A stretch of DNA of 64,000 nucleotides from Synergistetes bacterium HGW-Synergistetes-1 (lineage in GTDB: Bacteria > Synergistota > Synergistia > Synergistales > Synergistaceae). The notes under the pieces were generated by a model, which saw only the letters and a program-made list of their open reading frames with translations, did no database searches and was not told the DNA's origin. Location of the stretch: the NCBI GenBank assembly GCA_002839185.1, contig PGXO01000005.1:232786-296785 (forward strand). Direction: 5' to 3'. How positions within the stretch are numbered: position 1 is the stretch's first letter; each line of letters starts with the position of its first letter. Positions 16,069-24,974 of the stretch are shown here, piece after piece. Position numbers and translations under genes: made by a program.

Positions 16069-17514
16069 TTACCTGTTCTTTACTACAGTCCTTATCATAT
16101 CCCAGACATCGGGAGTCTCGTGTCCCTTCCTCCACCCCGCTACCCCGGCAAGACGGTACTTATCAAGGATCGAGAGCTTGGTTTTGATGGAATCCCTGTT
16201 TTCTACCCATACCTTATAGGTCTTTCCCTCTGAAAGATACGAATAGAAATACTGCCCCTTGTCACTTAGCCATACCGGAGAGAGCCCTCTCTGGGAAATA
16301 ATTGAATCGGACTCGGCCATAGTTAGGGTAGAGCCTTTGACTTTCACCTTTCCCTGACCTGCCGGAGTCTCCTCCCACTTTCTCATGTAAAATGGAACGC
16401 CCAATATCAGCTTTGCAGGAGGCACACCCTCTTCTATTGTTTTCTGCACTGCACGTTCGACCCATGGCATCGAAGCAACAGAACCTGCCCTCGGGGAGGT
16501 TCTCCAATGTTCGTCATAGGCCATGAGCATTACGTAATCCACGTGCTTCGAAAGAGCTGCCCTGTCATGGCTTTTTGAAAGATTACTGTTTCCCGGCACA
16601 TGAACATCTACTGAGCTGATAAGCCCCTGACCTTTCAGATAACCGCTGAGCAGCGAGATGAAACGTACATATTTGTCCCTGTCGGCAGCATCAACATTTT
16701 CAAAATCTACGTTTATTCCGTCAAAACCATACAGCTTCGAATAACAGAGAAGTCTTGCAATAAAGATATTTACAGCAGCTGTATCGTTGAAAAACCTGGA
16801 AGTGTTCTCTTTACTGAAACCGTTTGAGACAAGGGGCCATATCCGGTATCCCTTTTCGCGGGCGGCCTCAACATAGGCTGCTGAAGTCCTGTTTGCCATG
16901 TTTCCGCTGCCGTCGGTTAAGTTGAACCATGTCGGGGAGATAACATCGAGTCCGTCAATGCGGTCTTCCGCTCCAAGATCAGGATTGCCCCTTGTTATGT
17001 GGGCCCATGCAAGGGTGATCCGTTTATCTTTCAAAGACGCCTGATCAGACTTTTTCCTGTTCAAAGGAGTATTGACAGTGATCCTTTTGAGTTCAAGACC
17101 TGCGTTTGTCTCCTCTGCAGCGATCCCCGTGAGTTGTTCCAGTCCTGTTACGTTGAAATAAGAGATACCCTCGTTGTCCATCGAGGGGAAATAGAGGGTA
17201 ATGGAGCTTCCTGCCAGCTTCTCAAGTTCCTTTATTCCAAAAACTATTGAAGGCTCTTTAACATCAATTAGAAAACCTTTTCCGTTCGGACCTCCTCTTA
17301 AGTTCAATCCTAGGGTGCTCAGGACATCAGCGGGAACCCAGATATCCTTACCGCGAACGATGGCGGTCCCCAGCAGATCCCTTGAGGATCCATCAGAGAA
17401 AATTACGTTAATGAACCTGTCACCGTCATCAGCACTTGCCATGGAACTAAAGATAAGAGTAAAAAACAGGAGAGAGAGAAAGATAACGCGATCCAAAAAC
17501 TTGATATTGATCAA
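16069..17514 (-). CDS. Secreted glycoside hydrolase family 18 protein with N-terminal copper-amine-oxidase-N-like domain
   Basis: 481 residues. Signal peptide FLSLLFFTLIFSSMASA. Residues about 32-130 resemble the stalk/amine-oxidase N-terminal domain (VIFSDGSSRDLLGTAIVRGK, IWVPADVLSTLGL). The rest is a GH18 barrel with ITLAWAHITRGNPD, the catalytic DxxDxDxE-type motif YGFDGINVDFENVDA, VMLMAYDEHWRTSP and LILGVPFYMRKWEE. Such proteins resemble YaaH/SleL-type peptidoglycan-acting enzymes; here it would work in the periplasm or at the surface on cell-wall sugar. LysM repeats are not visible. The TTG 17514 start is supported by AAAGGGG 9 nt upstream and gives a full signal peptide. Confidence 0.9.
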   Translation of the reverse strand: MINIKFLDRVIFLSLLFFTLIFSSMASADDGDRFINVIFSDGSSRDLLGTAIVRGKDIWVPADVLSTLGLNLRGGPNGKGFLIDVKEPSIVFGIKELEKLAGSSITLYFPSMDNEGISYFNVTGLEQLTGIAAEETNAGLELKRITVNTPLNRKKSDQASLKDKRITLAWAHITRGNPDLGAEDRIDGLDVISPTWFNLTDGSGNMANRTSAAYVEAAREKGYRIWPLVSNGFSKENTSRFFNDTAAVNIFIARLLCYSKLYGFDGINVDFENVDAADRDKYVRFISLLSGYLKGQGLISSVDVHVPGNSNLSKSHDRAALSKHVDYVMLMAYDEHWRTSPRAGSVASMPWVERAVQKTIEEGVPPAKLILGVPFYMRKWEETPAGQGKVKVKGSTLTMAESDSIISQRGLSPVWLSDKGQYFYSYLSEGKTYKVWVENRDSIKTKLSILDKYRLAGVAGWRKGHETPDVWDMIRTVVKNR

Positions 17515-17632
17515 TTCTTATAACCCCTTTCTAAACTTCTGGTATAATCTTAACCTCATTTGCTGATAAGAGATTCGGCAAAATTGCTATATAATGCAAA
17601 GATAAAATAATCTGGGACCGGAGTGCTTTGAA

Positions 17633-18178
17633 CTGAGAAAATTATCATTGATCACCGCAATATTTCTGGTACTTTTTTTTACAAATGATGCCCCATGCTC
17701 TGAAGGCATGGGCATCAGCTCTGACTACTTTTTAAAGAGGATGGGGTATGCCTGCGTAAAAGTAAAAAATGGGATCTCGAGCGTCACTATAGCTTCTGAT
17801 ATCCAGGATGCTGGAAGATCCAAAAAGGTCCTTGACTGCGGCAGCAGGTTGATGCTCGTACTCACAGAATCAGATGATGAGAAAGAACTTTTGAATGTGG
17901 CCTTGATCTATCTTACAGACTCATACTCGGGCGAGGACAGATCCGCTTCTATATCAAGATCCTTCGAAAACAGCCGTTTTGAGAATATCTGCAGACAGCT
18001 TATATTTTCTTTGGGCAGCGACATCTCCGACTCAGAAGCTGAAAGCGCTTTAAAGTCTGTAGGGATACATGGCAACATGCTTGACGGGATCCAGAGGAGC
18101 AGTTCCGTAAAGGGTTACAGATGCATGCTGAAGCTTCAGCCGGGCGGTATGTTAATGATGGTAATATCAAAGATTTGA
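17633..18178 (+). CDS. Secreted protein of unknown function
   Basis: About 181 residues when read from a CTG at 17633; conventional callers would use TTG 17648. From CTG the N-terminus is (M)RKLSLITAIFLVLFFTNDAPCS, a full signal peptide with a basic n-region, and GGAG lies 9 nt upstream. The TTG start has no ribosome-binding site and loses the basic residues. The Cys after DAP could make it a lipoprotein, but the surrounding box is poor. The mature part (GISSDYFLKRMGYACVKVKN, then helices) is not recognised. Divergent from the GH18 gene; upstream TATAAT at 17590-17595. The following gene starts 30 nt downstream. Confidence 0.65.
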   Translation: MRKLSLITAIFLVLFFTNDAPCSEGMGISSDYFLKRMGYACVKVKNGISSVTIASDIQDAGRSKKVLDCGSRLMLVLTESDDEKELLNVALIYLTDSYSGEDRSASISRSFENSRFENICRQLIFSLGSDISDSEAESALKSVGIHGNMLDGIQRSSSVKGYRCMLKLQPGGMLMMVISKI

Positions 18179-18208
18179 TCTATCATAAAAAACAAAAAAG
18201 GAGAATAA

Positions 18209-19126
18209 ATGATGAATATCGAACAACTTCTTGAAAGACTTGACACAGCAGAGACAGATGAAGAGATCTCTGAGATAGGCAGAAAGATCCTGGAAATCGA
18301 TCCTGAAAGCCCCTACGGCAAGCTGGCTGTTTGGGAGACAATGGACTATGAGGGCTGCGTAGAAAACCTTGACATGCTTAGAGAGGCTCTTTCCGGAATA
18401 AGGATGATAATATCTGAAAAAGATGCACCTCCAAACATAGAAGAAGACCGCGACGCTCAGGCTTACTGCACGATAATGATGAACCTCGGCTATTCTTTGC
18501 TTGCTGAGCAGGAGACTGAAGAAGCTCTTGAAGTGGCAAAAGAATTTGCAAACTTTGATGACGAAGGCTTTTATCCCAGCCGGACCCTTCTTTATCGTTG
18601 CATGCTCGACCTTCAGATGTACAGGCAGATTTTCGATACGCTTGAGAGCGACCCGCTTGAATCTGTCGTGGGAGAACACGCCCGTGCGATAGCGTTGATA
18701 GAAACCGAGGCAGAACCCGGTGAGATCCGTGATGCTGTGAGCTACGCCATCTCTCTCGATCCAGAAGTCCCCTTCTTTGTTCTCAACATTTGGGAGTTCC
18801 CTGAGCCTGAGGACGACATAGATGAAGATATCGAAGATACAGTAAATTACGCGACTTATGTAGCTGAGCCATGGTGTTCTTCAGACAAAAGGCTGGCTGC
18901 CCTCAGTGCGCCGACCTTCCTTTTCGGATATCTGACAGACAGACTGAACGATGAAAAGGAGATCCAGGTCTTGAAGGAAGGATACGAAGGAGCCGGCGTG
19001 CTAAAAGAAGTTGAAGAGGCAAAGGCAAAGATCCGTGAAATGGAACAGCAGGCATGCGATCCAGAGGAGATCGACGCTGTAGCGCTTGGTGAAACAGGAG
19101 CAATAGTGGAAAAGCTTCTTGGCTGA
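18209..19126 (+). CDS. TPR-like acidic protein of unknown function
   Basis: 305 residues, strongly acidic, no signal peptide or TM. Predicted almost all helical, with tetratricopeptide-like repeats such as EISEIGRKILEIDPESPYGK, AYCTIMMNLGYSLLAEQETE and EEALEVAKEFANFDDEGFYP. A low-complexity acidic run (EPEDDIDEDIEDTVNYA) sits about two-thirds along. Good ribosome-binding site AAAAGGAG. Probably a protein-protein interaction scaffold; nothing more specific can be read. It may be cotranscribed with the secreted protein upstream. Confidence 0.7.
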   Translation: MMNIEQLLERLDTAETDEEISEIGRKILEIDPESPYGKLAVWETMDYEGCVENLDMLREALSGIRMIISEKDAPPNIEEDRDAQAYCTIMMNLGYSLLAEQETEEALEVAKEFANFDDEGFYPSRTLLYRCMLDLQMYRQIFDTLESDPLESVVGEHARAIALIETEAEPGEIRDAVSYAISLDPEVPFFVLNIWEFPEPEDDIDEDIEDTVNYATYVAEPWCSSDKRLAALSAPTFLFGYLTDRLNDEKEIQVLKEGYEGAGVLKEVEEAKAKIREMEQQACDPEEIDAVALGETGAIVEKLLG

Positions 19127-19138
19127 GAGACCTTTTTA

Positions 19139-19169
19139 ACAGGGCGGCCCCTGTGGGCCGCCCTGTTTT
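19139..19169. terminator. Bidirectional Rho-independent terminator
   Basis: Perfect 12-bp GC-rich stem (19139-19150 with 19155-19166), CTGT loop, T-run after it on the plus strand and an A/T-rich flank on the other. It lies between the convergent TPR-like and PPDK-N-like genes. Confidence 0.93.
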
Positions 19170-19176
19170 ATTGTTT

Positions 19177-20919
19177 CTATGAAGTACAGCTGTTGTCAAT
19201 TATCAGACCCTGATTAGTCTCACCCTCCATGTAAGCAGAGAAGCTGCCCCTGTATATCCTGATCGCAGGATGGGGCCCCTCTTCCCATTTTCTCTCACTG
19301 AACCAATCCTGGTCTATTAGGTTGTTCGACTCTCCCTCAAAAACAGGCATATAGAGCACATTGTCCACTGCAAGATCAGAGAAAAAATGTGTCCCGTAGG
19401 AGAGCTCCGGCATGAAACCAAGCCTTGGGATGCCAAGCTCAACGATGCAGCAGCAGTTTGTCAGTTCATCGTACTTCACTGGGACTCCCAGTTCCGGATT
19501 GCTGGAGCCTACCCGACCGGGCGAGACGAAGATGAACTTCTGCCCGTTCATTTGGCTGTTGATCTCTCCAATGCCTCGGGCCACCTTGAAGAAATCCGGG
19601 TTTGAATAATATATCCTGTGGTCTACATACACAAGGAAAGGAATGTTGTTTATAACTCCCGGTGTGACCATCCTGTCTGCCTTAAGAAGGATGCGCTTCC
19701 CCCCAAGGTCAGGCATATCTTCTTCTGTACATGTCTGGCACCAGCATGGACGGGACTGTATCAGGCAGAAGCTGTCGTCAAGAGGCTCATAAGCAAATTC
19801 AATATCGGCCGGCAGTCCCATTGAAGACTCAAGAAGCGGAAGAGTCTTCTTCATCCTTTCAAAGAAGTTTGGATATTTCTTGGGGAAATTATCAAATGTC
19901 AGACAGACCTTCGAACCGACATCGATCTTTTTCGTTGTCTTCATAAGGGAAGAGAGGCATCCTCCCTCTGAATCATAGCAATAGACCTGAGCATACGCAT
20001 CAAAATCAGGGTGATGTTCTATCAGCTGTGGCCACTCTTTTTTAATGTCCAGAGTCGTCAGCTCATTCGGGTTTTCCCTGTCGATGACATGAAATCTTTC
20101 CTGCGAATGGATAGCAATTTTTTCCGGGTTCTGTCCGTCAGGCCTGAGATAAGCATTGGTAAGGGAGATCGTTCTTGCATAACCTCTCTTTGTGCTCATA
20201 GTCCCAAGCCCGAACACGATCCTAAGAACGCCGTCTTTTTGTTTTACTCTTTTGTTCCATCGTCGGAAATTCTGTGAATATCCCACTCCGGCTATAGTTG
20301 GGTAATAATATCTGCCATGCCATCTTCCTGACATCCTTATTACAATTATCCCCATATCGTCATCGCCAAGACAATGCTTTTCCCTGTAACTTACGGCCTG
20401 AGGGAAATAGATCCTTGCGTATATCTTTCTTATTTCCCGTTCTACGACACTTACCCTTTCTTCCAGTGAGGGCGAATCATTGCTCATGAAAGTAGTAAGA
20501 TACTTCCCTGCGAATGAATGCTTTGCAGAATCTTCCAATCTGCTGCTGCTTCTTATTACCACCGGGTCATGCATTTCTGACAGGAAATTCCGCACTGCTT
20601 CGGCAACTATCTTTGGCAGCGGTGTCTTAAGGAAAACTTCTTCCAGCCTCTCAGGTTCATTTTGTGATATCAGGAGATCCAAAGATGGTACTGATTCAAG
20701 GAACTGGTGGAAAATATCGATCCCAAAGTAGATAGACTCAGGCACCTTGCTGTTACAAAGCTGCGGGTCTCCTGAATCACGCAGTTTTCTGAGCGCAAAA
20801 AGAAGAGATCTGCCTTTTCCTCCGATAGTCCCTTTGCCGAATATCATCGGCTCAAATTCCGGATCGTCGTGCGGGTCCCAAGAAAAGTATTCTTCCCTGA
20901 TCCTTTCCAGATCGGTCAC
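19177..20919 (-). CDS. PEP/pyruvate-binding (PPDK N-terminal) domain protein, paralogue B
   Basis: 580 residues. The N-terminal two-thirds carries the ATP-grasp PPDK_N domain: FGKGTIGGKGRSLLFALRKL, then VVIRSSSRLEDSAKHSFAGK (the ATP-binding RSS..ED...SFAG signature), and YSQNFRRWN. The C-terminal third has VSPGRVGSSNPELGVPVKYD, then LVELGIPRLGFMPELSYGTHFF, a block shared with the neighbouring paralogue. The phosphohistidine domain and the PEP-utilising barrel of true PPDK/PEP synthase are absent, so a conventional dikinase reaction is not expected. GTG 20919 overlaps the TGA of the upstream paralogue by 4 nt (GTGA), indicating tight translational coupling. Role unknown. Confidence 0.85.
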   Translation of the reverse strand: MTDLERIREEYFSWDPHDDPEFEPMIFGKGTIGGKGRSLLFALRKLRDSGDPQLCNSKVPESIYFGIDIFHQFLESVPSLDLLISQNEPERLEEVFLKTPLPKIVAEAVRNFLSEMHDPVVIRSSSRLEDSAKHSFAGKYLTTFMSNDSPSLEERVSVVEREIRKIYARIYFPQAVSYREKHCLGDDDMGIIVIRMSGRWHGRYYYPTIAGVGYSQNFRRWNKRVKQKDGVLRIVFGLGTMSTKRGYARTISLTNAYLRPDGQNPEKIAIHSQERFHVIDRENPNELTTLDIKKEWPQLIEHHPDFDAYAQVYCYDSEGGCLSSLMKTTKKIDVGSKVCLTFDNFPKKYPNFFERMKKTLPLLESSMGLPADIEFAYEPLDDSFCLIQSRPCWCQTCTEEDMPDLGGKRILLKADRMVTPGVINNIPFLVYVDHRIYYSNPDFFKVARGIGEINSQMNGQKFIFVSPGRVGSSNPELGVPVKYDELTNCCCIVELGIPRLGFMPELSYGTHFFSDLAVDNVLYMPVFEGESNNLIDQDWFSERKWEEGPHPAIRIYRGSFSAYMEGETNQGLIIDNSCTS

Positions 20920-22652
20920 TTGCCTTTCACCTCCGTGTCGCCTTTGTCGATCACGATCCCAACTTCGCTGTCACCATCAAGCAGGACATCGAATGTACCC
21001 TCGTAGTGCCTTACGGCCGGATGATGGGTAGATATCCAACTTCTGCTGTCGAACCATTCCTGGTTGTATATATTTCCTTTCTCACCATCAAATACCGGAA
21101 GATAGAGGATGTTGTCCCCGTCAAGGTCAAGGAAAAAATGTGTCCCGTACGAAAGCTCCGGAGCCATCCCTTTGCTCGGGATGCCAAGTTCGACCAGACA
21201 GCCTGAATTTGATAGTTCACTGTACTGTACCGGTACTCCCAGAACAGGATTGGAACTCCCCCAGCGACCGGGACCTACGAGGAGATACCTCTCTCCGTCC
21301 AGTTTCTCGTTAATGTCACCTATCGCTCTTGCTACATCATAAAAATCAGGTTTTTTACCATATAATTCAGGGTCCACATATACTATATGCCTTATGTTTT
21401 CCAGCCTGCCGTTTGCCACCATACGGTTACCTCTCAGAACGATCTTTGCTGGGTCAACTTCCGGGATCTCGACCTTCCCCCTGTCATCGTAAACTGATAG
21501 AGGCCTTAGTTGGACAAGGGTAAACTCGTCTTCTGCGCTTTCGTAGGTAAACTCCATATCTGACGGCAGCTGCAGCTCTTTTTCAAAAAGCTTAAGCAGC
21601 CTCTTGATCCTTTCAAACAGTTGAGGGCATCTTTTAGGAAGCTCTGCAAAAGTAAAAACCGCCCTGGGCGCTACCATGTCATTTGTGTCGGCAAGAAGCC
21701 AGTGAAACATGTTGTCATCAAACCATTGAAGGTAAGACTGTGCCATCTTGTGTTTTTTTGAGATCATATTGATGTTATTTGCGGCATAGGCTGTCATAAA
21801 GGCGTTGTGCTCAATATCCACATAATCAAACTGTTCCTGCGCATGTGAGACGATCTCCGAAGGCCTGTTCCCTTCGGGCCTTAAGTTGGGGTTTGTAAGA
21901 TAAAAAGTACGTGCGAAGCTCCTGTCGACTGTCCTTGTACCAAGACCGAAGCATATCCTTGCCACACCATCTTCCTTTTTGATTCTGGGCGATGGACGTC
22001 TGAAGACCTGAGAGAAAGCCGCTCCTGCAAGCTCAGGATAATATTTATTGTCTCTCATCCTTCCGGCGATCGGTTGGATAAGGACTCCCATACGCTCCCC
22101 TCCCCAGAGTATGTTGTGTTTTCTCTTATACTCCCTTGCTGCGGGGTTGTATGTTGAAGCGTATACCTCTTTGATCGCTGCTTCCAGGCCTTTTCTTCTC
22201 GAGACCCTGTCACCGCTGTTGGCAACAAATTTTGTGGCGTACTTGCCTGCGAAAGAAAGGTTGACATCATCTTCCAGTATCGATGATGAACGGACAGACA
22301 TCGGGGTATCGATCACATCAAGGATACGTTCAAGATCTTCATCAATACTCGCAGGCAGTTCAGCCTCCTGGCAAATCCTGTGGAGCTTAGGAGCATCGCT
22401 GTGCTCCCTCAGATCCAGGAGCCTGTCCCATAATCTGTTCTCTTCCATAAATTCTTCAAAAACAGAAGTCGTTATAATGAAAGAACATCTGGGCAGAAAG
22501 ACATCTTTGAGCATCCCGTTCGACTTCAGGACCTCATGAGCAAAGCTCAGACCTTTTGCCTTCCCCCCGACCTTTCCGCTACCTATCAGCCAGCCTCTTT
22601 CCCTGTAGTAAGGCTCCGGGTCAAAACTTTTATAATATTCTCCATATTCCAT
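20916..22652 (-). CDS. PEP/pyruvate-binding (PPDK N-terminal) domain protein, paralogue A
   Basis: About 578 residues, homologous over the full length to the downstream gene. Motifs: WLIGSGKVGGKAKGLSFAHE; MSVRSSSILEDDVNLSFAGK; ISKKHKMAQSYLQWFDDNMF (an insert not in the partner); LVGPGRWGSSNPVLGVPVQY; ELSYGTHFFLDLDGDNILYL. Like its partner it lacks the His-domain and PEP barrel. Start ATG 22652 follows GGTGGAAGG; longer in-frame starts add a poorly conserved leader. Two diverged copies in one operon suggest a heteromer. ATP binding is likely; substrate and product are not evident. Confidence 0.85.
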   Translation of the reverse strand: MEYGEYYKSFDPEPYYRERGWLIGSGKVGGKAKGLSFAHEVLKSNGMLKDVFLPRCSFIITTSVFEEFMEENRLWDRLLDLREHSDAPKLHRICQEAELPASIDEDLERILDVIDTPMSVRSSSILEDDVNLSFAGKYATKFVANSGDRVSRRKGLEAAIKEVYASTYNPAAREYKRKHNILWGGERMGVLIQPIAGRMRDNKYYPELAGAAFSQVFRRPSPRIKKEDGVARICFGLGTRTVDRSFARTFYLTNPNLRPEGNRPSEIVSHAQEQFDYVDIEHNAFMTAYAANNINMISKKHKMAQSYLQWFDDNMFHWLLADTNDMVAPRAVFTFAELPKRCPQLFERIKRLLKLFEKELQLPSDMEFTYESAEDEFTLVQLRPLSVYDDRGKVEIPEVDPAKIVLRGNRMVANGRLENIRHIVYVDPELYGKKPDFYDVARAIGDINEKLDGERYLLVGPGRWGSSNPVLGVPVQYSELSNSGCLVELGIPSKGMAPELSYGTHFFLDLDGDNILYLPVFDGEKGNIYNQEWFDSRSWISTHHPAVRHYEGTFDVLLDGDSEVGIVIDKGDTEVKGK

Positions 22653-22781
22653 CCTTCCACCCCCGCTAAGCGACATAAAACAAACTTTTTCGAACATATT
22701 TCTTGTTTTGATCATCTCTACCTATTAAGATGATATACTGTTGAAGCTTCTTTTACAAGAATTTTAAATAGGAGGAAAACA

Positions 22782-23225
22782 ATGAAAAGAGAGCTTCGTC
22801 GAGATACTTGGTCCTGCGGGGTATTTGCATTGTTCGCCCTGGACAGGTTTTCTAAAATATTTGCAAACAAGGGCGTTGGTTTTGAACTCGGGCCGCTCTC
22901 TTACTCTCTGACACAGACTACCCAAGTCTTGGCAAGCGAATCAGCACGCAGCAGGGCTTTTATAATAATACCCCCGGTCATACTGATTTTCTGGGTCTTT
23001 TATAAATGCGGCGGAATGAAGCCTAAATTTTGGACGATGCTCCTCCTCGCCGGATTAACAGCCCTGGCATACGACCTGATAATGGTAAGGGGATTTCAGT
23101 ACCCTCTCTTCTTTACGACACAAAGCGGCGTGACAATATTCAGCCTGGCAACTCTTTATCTCCTGCTGGGAACAATAGCAGGAATATTTGATATGGCATT
23201 TGAAACTATCAGAGGTAAAGACTAG
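22782..23225 (+). CDS. LspA (signal peptidase II)-like membrane protein lacking catalytic aspartates
   Basis: 147 residues, about four TM helices. The N-terminal LFALDRFSKIFA aligns with the D-x-x-(S/T)-K motif of LspA, FELGPLSYSLTQTTQV with its extracytoplasmic loop, and the overall length and helix spacing fit. However, the two positions that carry the catalytic Asp pair in LspA (VVDF and FNxAD) read QYPLF and FSLAT here. If the alignment is right, it is a pseudoenzyme; the resemblance is distant and could be coincidental. Strong AGGAGG start signal. Divergent from the PPDK-N-like pair, and followed by a terminator. Confidence 0.6.
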   Translation: MKRELRRDTWSCGVFALFALDRFSKIFANKGVGFELGPLSYSLTQTTQVLASESARSRAFIIIPPVILIFWVFYKCGGMKPKFWTMLLLAGLTALAYDLIMVRGFQYPLFFTTQSGVTIFSLATLYLLLGTIAGIFDMAFETIRGKD

Positions 23226-23240
23226 GTACAACATCAAAGA

Positions 23241-23278
23241 AGAACGGAGGCAGATGAGTACTGCGCTCCGTTCTCTCT
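23241..23278. terminator. Rho-independent terminator
   Basis: Stem AGAACGGAG/CTCCGTTCT (23241-23249 with 23266-23274) extended by an inner GCAG/CTGC pair around ATGAGTA. It ends the LspA-like gene and faces the convergent operon. Confidence 0.8.
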
Positions 23279-23331
23279 TACGAAAAAACAATATTTATTT
23301 TGTCTGCAACAGTCAGGAGATAAGAAGCACC

Positions 23332-24075
23332 TTACGGGTTTATCCAGATATCTCTTTCGTAGTTGTCTTCCATGACTTCATATACATAGCCCCTGTCCCT
23401 GTCCCAAGCGTACCTTCCGTTCGGAGCTATTGAGCCGTACCCGTCAAGATACTGCATATTTCTTGAATCAGCGGTATCTCTGGTAACATAACCGCGGTAG
23501 AAAGGCAAGATCGGAAGTTTTCCTCTGGTCCTTTTTACGCTCCAGTCACCCTGAAGGCCCGTTACAGAGACTACGTCGTTGAGAACCTGATCCATCCCTT
23601 CGGGGATCTCTTCAATAAACATGACTTTGCCCATTCCTGATTTACCAAAGAGAGACAACAAATATGCAGATCCCCACACGCCGTCAGGTATATGTCTCAA
23701 AGAATCAACGGCAACAAACAACGCATCTATTGCCATGAGTTGCCTGGGCTGTATGCTCCGCTGTGGAGCGAATCCTGATACTTCCTGCCACTTCGACGGG
23801 TCTCCCTGGGGAAACATCCTGTTGATAAGTGCTACAGCAGCTGCCGCCCTCCAGCGAGGTTCTCCGTCCCAAAGTTTATCCCACAGCTCCATCTCGGTTC
23901 CCTGCGGAGCAATGTCAAGCATGTCTGCTACGATGGCAGCTCCGGTGTCTTTTATTTTGCTTCTTTTCTCCATCTCTGCAGCAAATGTATCCCAGTCAGA
24001 TGCTGCAAAGACTGGCGCAGAAAATAATGTTATCGCCAATACCAGAAACACAGCTAATGTCCATTTTACTTTCAT
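23332..24075 (-). CDS. Secreted protein of unknown function
   Basis: About 247 residues from ATG 24075, which follows GAGGGGT. Clear signal peptide (KVKWTLAVFLVLAITLFSAPVFA, cleavage after AFA). The mature part is a helical, HEAT-like first half (WRAAAAVALINRMFP; RQLMAIDALFVAVDSLRHIP) and an aromatic, beta-rich end (YVTRDTADSRNMQYLDGYGS, WDRDRGYVYEVMEDN). No family recognised. Last gene of the UPF0182 operon, 68 nt after the previous gene. Confidence 0.65.
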   Translation of the reverse strand: MKVKWTLAVFLVLAITLFSAPVFAASDWDTFAAEMEKRSKIKDTGAAIVADMLDIAPQGTEMELWDKLWDGEPRWRAAAAVALINRMFPQGDPSKWQEVSGFAPQRSIQPRQLMAIDALFVAVDSLRHIPDGVWGSAYLLSLFGKSGMGKVMFIEEIPEGMDQVLNDVVSVTGLQGDWSVKRTRGKLPILPFYRGYVTRDTADSRNMQYLDGYGSIAPNGRYAWDRDRGYVYEVMEDNYERDIWINP

Positions 24076-24143
24076 CTTTACAACACCCCTCAAAAGGTAA
24101 GTTATGATAAGGAATATCCGATAAGGCTTTTATGGGTATTATC

Positions 24144-24974
24144 TCAGTTGACCCTGTCGCCTCTTATCGTTATCTCTCTCTCCCAGTGGCCGGCTGCCCA
24201 AGCTTTCCGGTTTATGCCTCCGGGAAGTATCTTCCATACAGCCGCTTCCCCCTGATCTGAACCAACAATATCAAGTATAAAGATCTCCCCTGAAGAAAAA
24301 GGAATATAAACGGCATCGTCAGCCTGGTATATCCTCTCAAGTTTTTCAGACTGGACCTTTACCTCTTCAACAAACTTCCAGAGTTCTCCCCTTCGTTTGC
24401 CTGAGGCACTTAACTTTTCAATCCCTTCTCTAGAAACCATTACTACTCCGGATTTTCCGTAACCGGACAAAAACCAGCTAAGGAACTGAGCCCTTTCATT
24501 GAGATCCCCCGCAACTGAAGGCAGGGCTTTTCTGCAGTAAAAACCGAGATATGCCTTTGAGTTTTTCCTTTCACGCCCTATGATCTCTCCAAGTTTTTTG
24601 GCAGCATCTTTTTCCCTGCTCTCGATCAACAGTTTTTTTATAGAAGCCATCAGCTCGTTTTTTAGATATCCTTCACCCGGATAGATCAAATTGATCGAAA
24701 CTTCATAGATTTCCGGAAACATGAATATCGCATCAATTTCTTCTTCCATGTCTGAAGATGCTACTGTCAATGATGTTTCATAAAACGGAGGGTTATCACC
24801 GGATAATACATCTTCATTATTCGCAGCCAATAAGTCATCCCTTCCCACAGAGAGAAGAAATAATAGTGATATGGCAACGTATGTAAGAACTGCTTTTGCA
24901 TGTCTTATCTCCACTTTATGGAGTCCAAGGTCTTTTAACGTGAAAACTGAACAGATTTTTGTATAGCTAGACAT
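24144..24974 (-). CDS. Membrane-anchored protein of unknown function
   Basis: 276 residues. A short N-terminal cytoplasmic segment leads to one TM helix (AVLTYVAISLLFLLSVG), then an exported domain with a helical middle (ESREKDAAKKLGEIIGRERK) and a basic end. The ATG overlaps the end of the upstream gene by 8 nt (ATGTCTAG), showing translational coupling. Family not recognised; the context is an envelope operon headed by a UPF0182 protein. Confidence 0.65.
   Translation of the reverse strand: MSSYTKICSVFTLKDLGLHKVEIRHAKAVLTYVAISLLFLLSVGRDDLLAANNEDVLSGDNPPFYETSLTVASSDMEEEIDAIFMFPEIYEVSINLIYPGEGYLKNELMASIKKLLIESREKDAAKKLGEIIGRERKNSKAYLGFYCRKALPSVAGDLNERAQFLSWFLSGYGKSGVVMVSREGIEKLSASGKRRGELWKFVEEVKVQSEKLERIYQADDAVYIPFSSGEIFILDIVGSDQGEAAVWKILPGGINRKAWAAGHWEREITIRGDRVN

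Noticed and set aside
22048..22539. 163-codon plus-strand frame opposite the PPDK-N-like paralogue A
   Set aside because: Ser/Leu/Ile-rich antisense shadow of a coding strand with clear ATP-grasp motifs.
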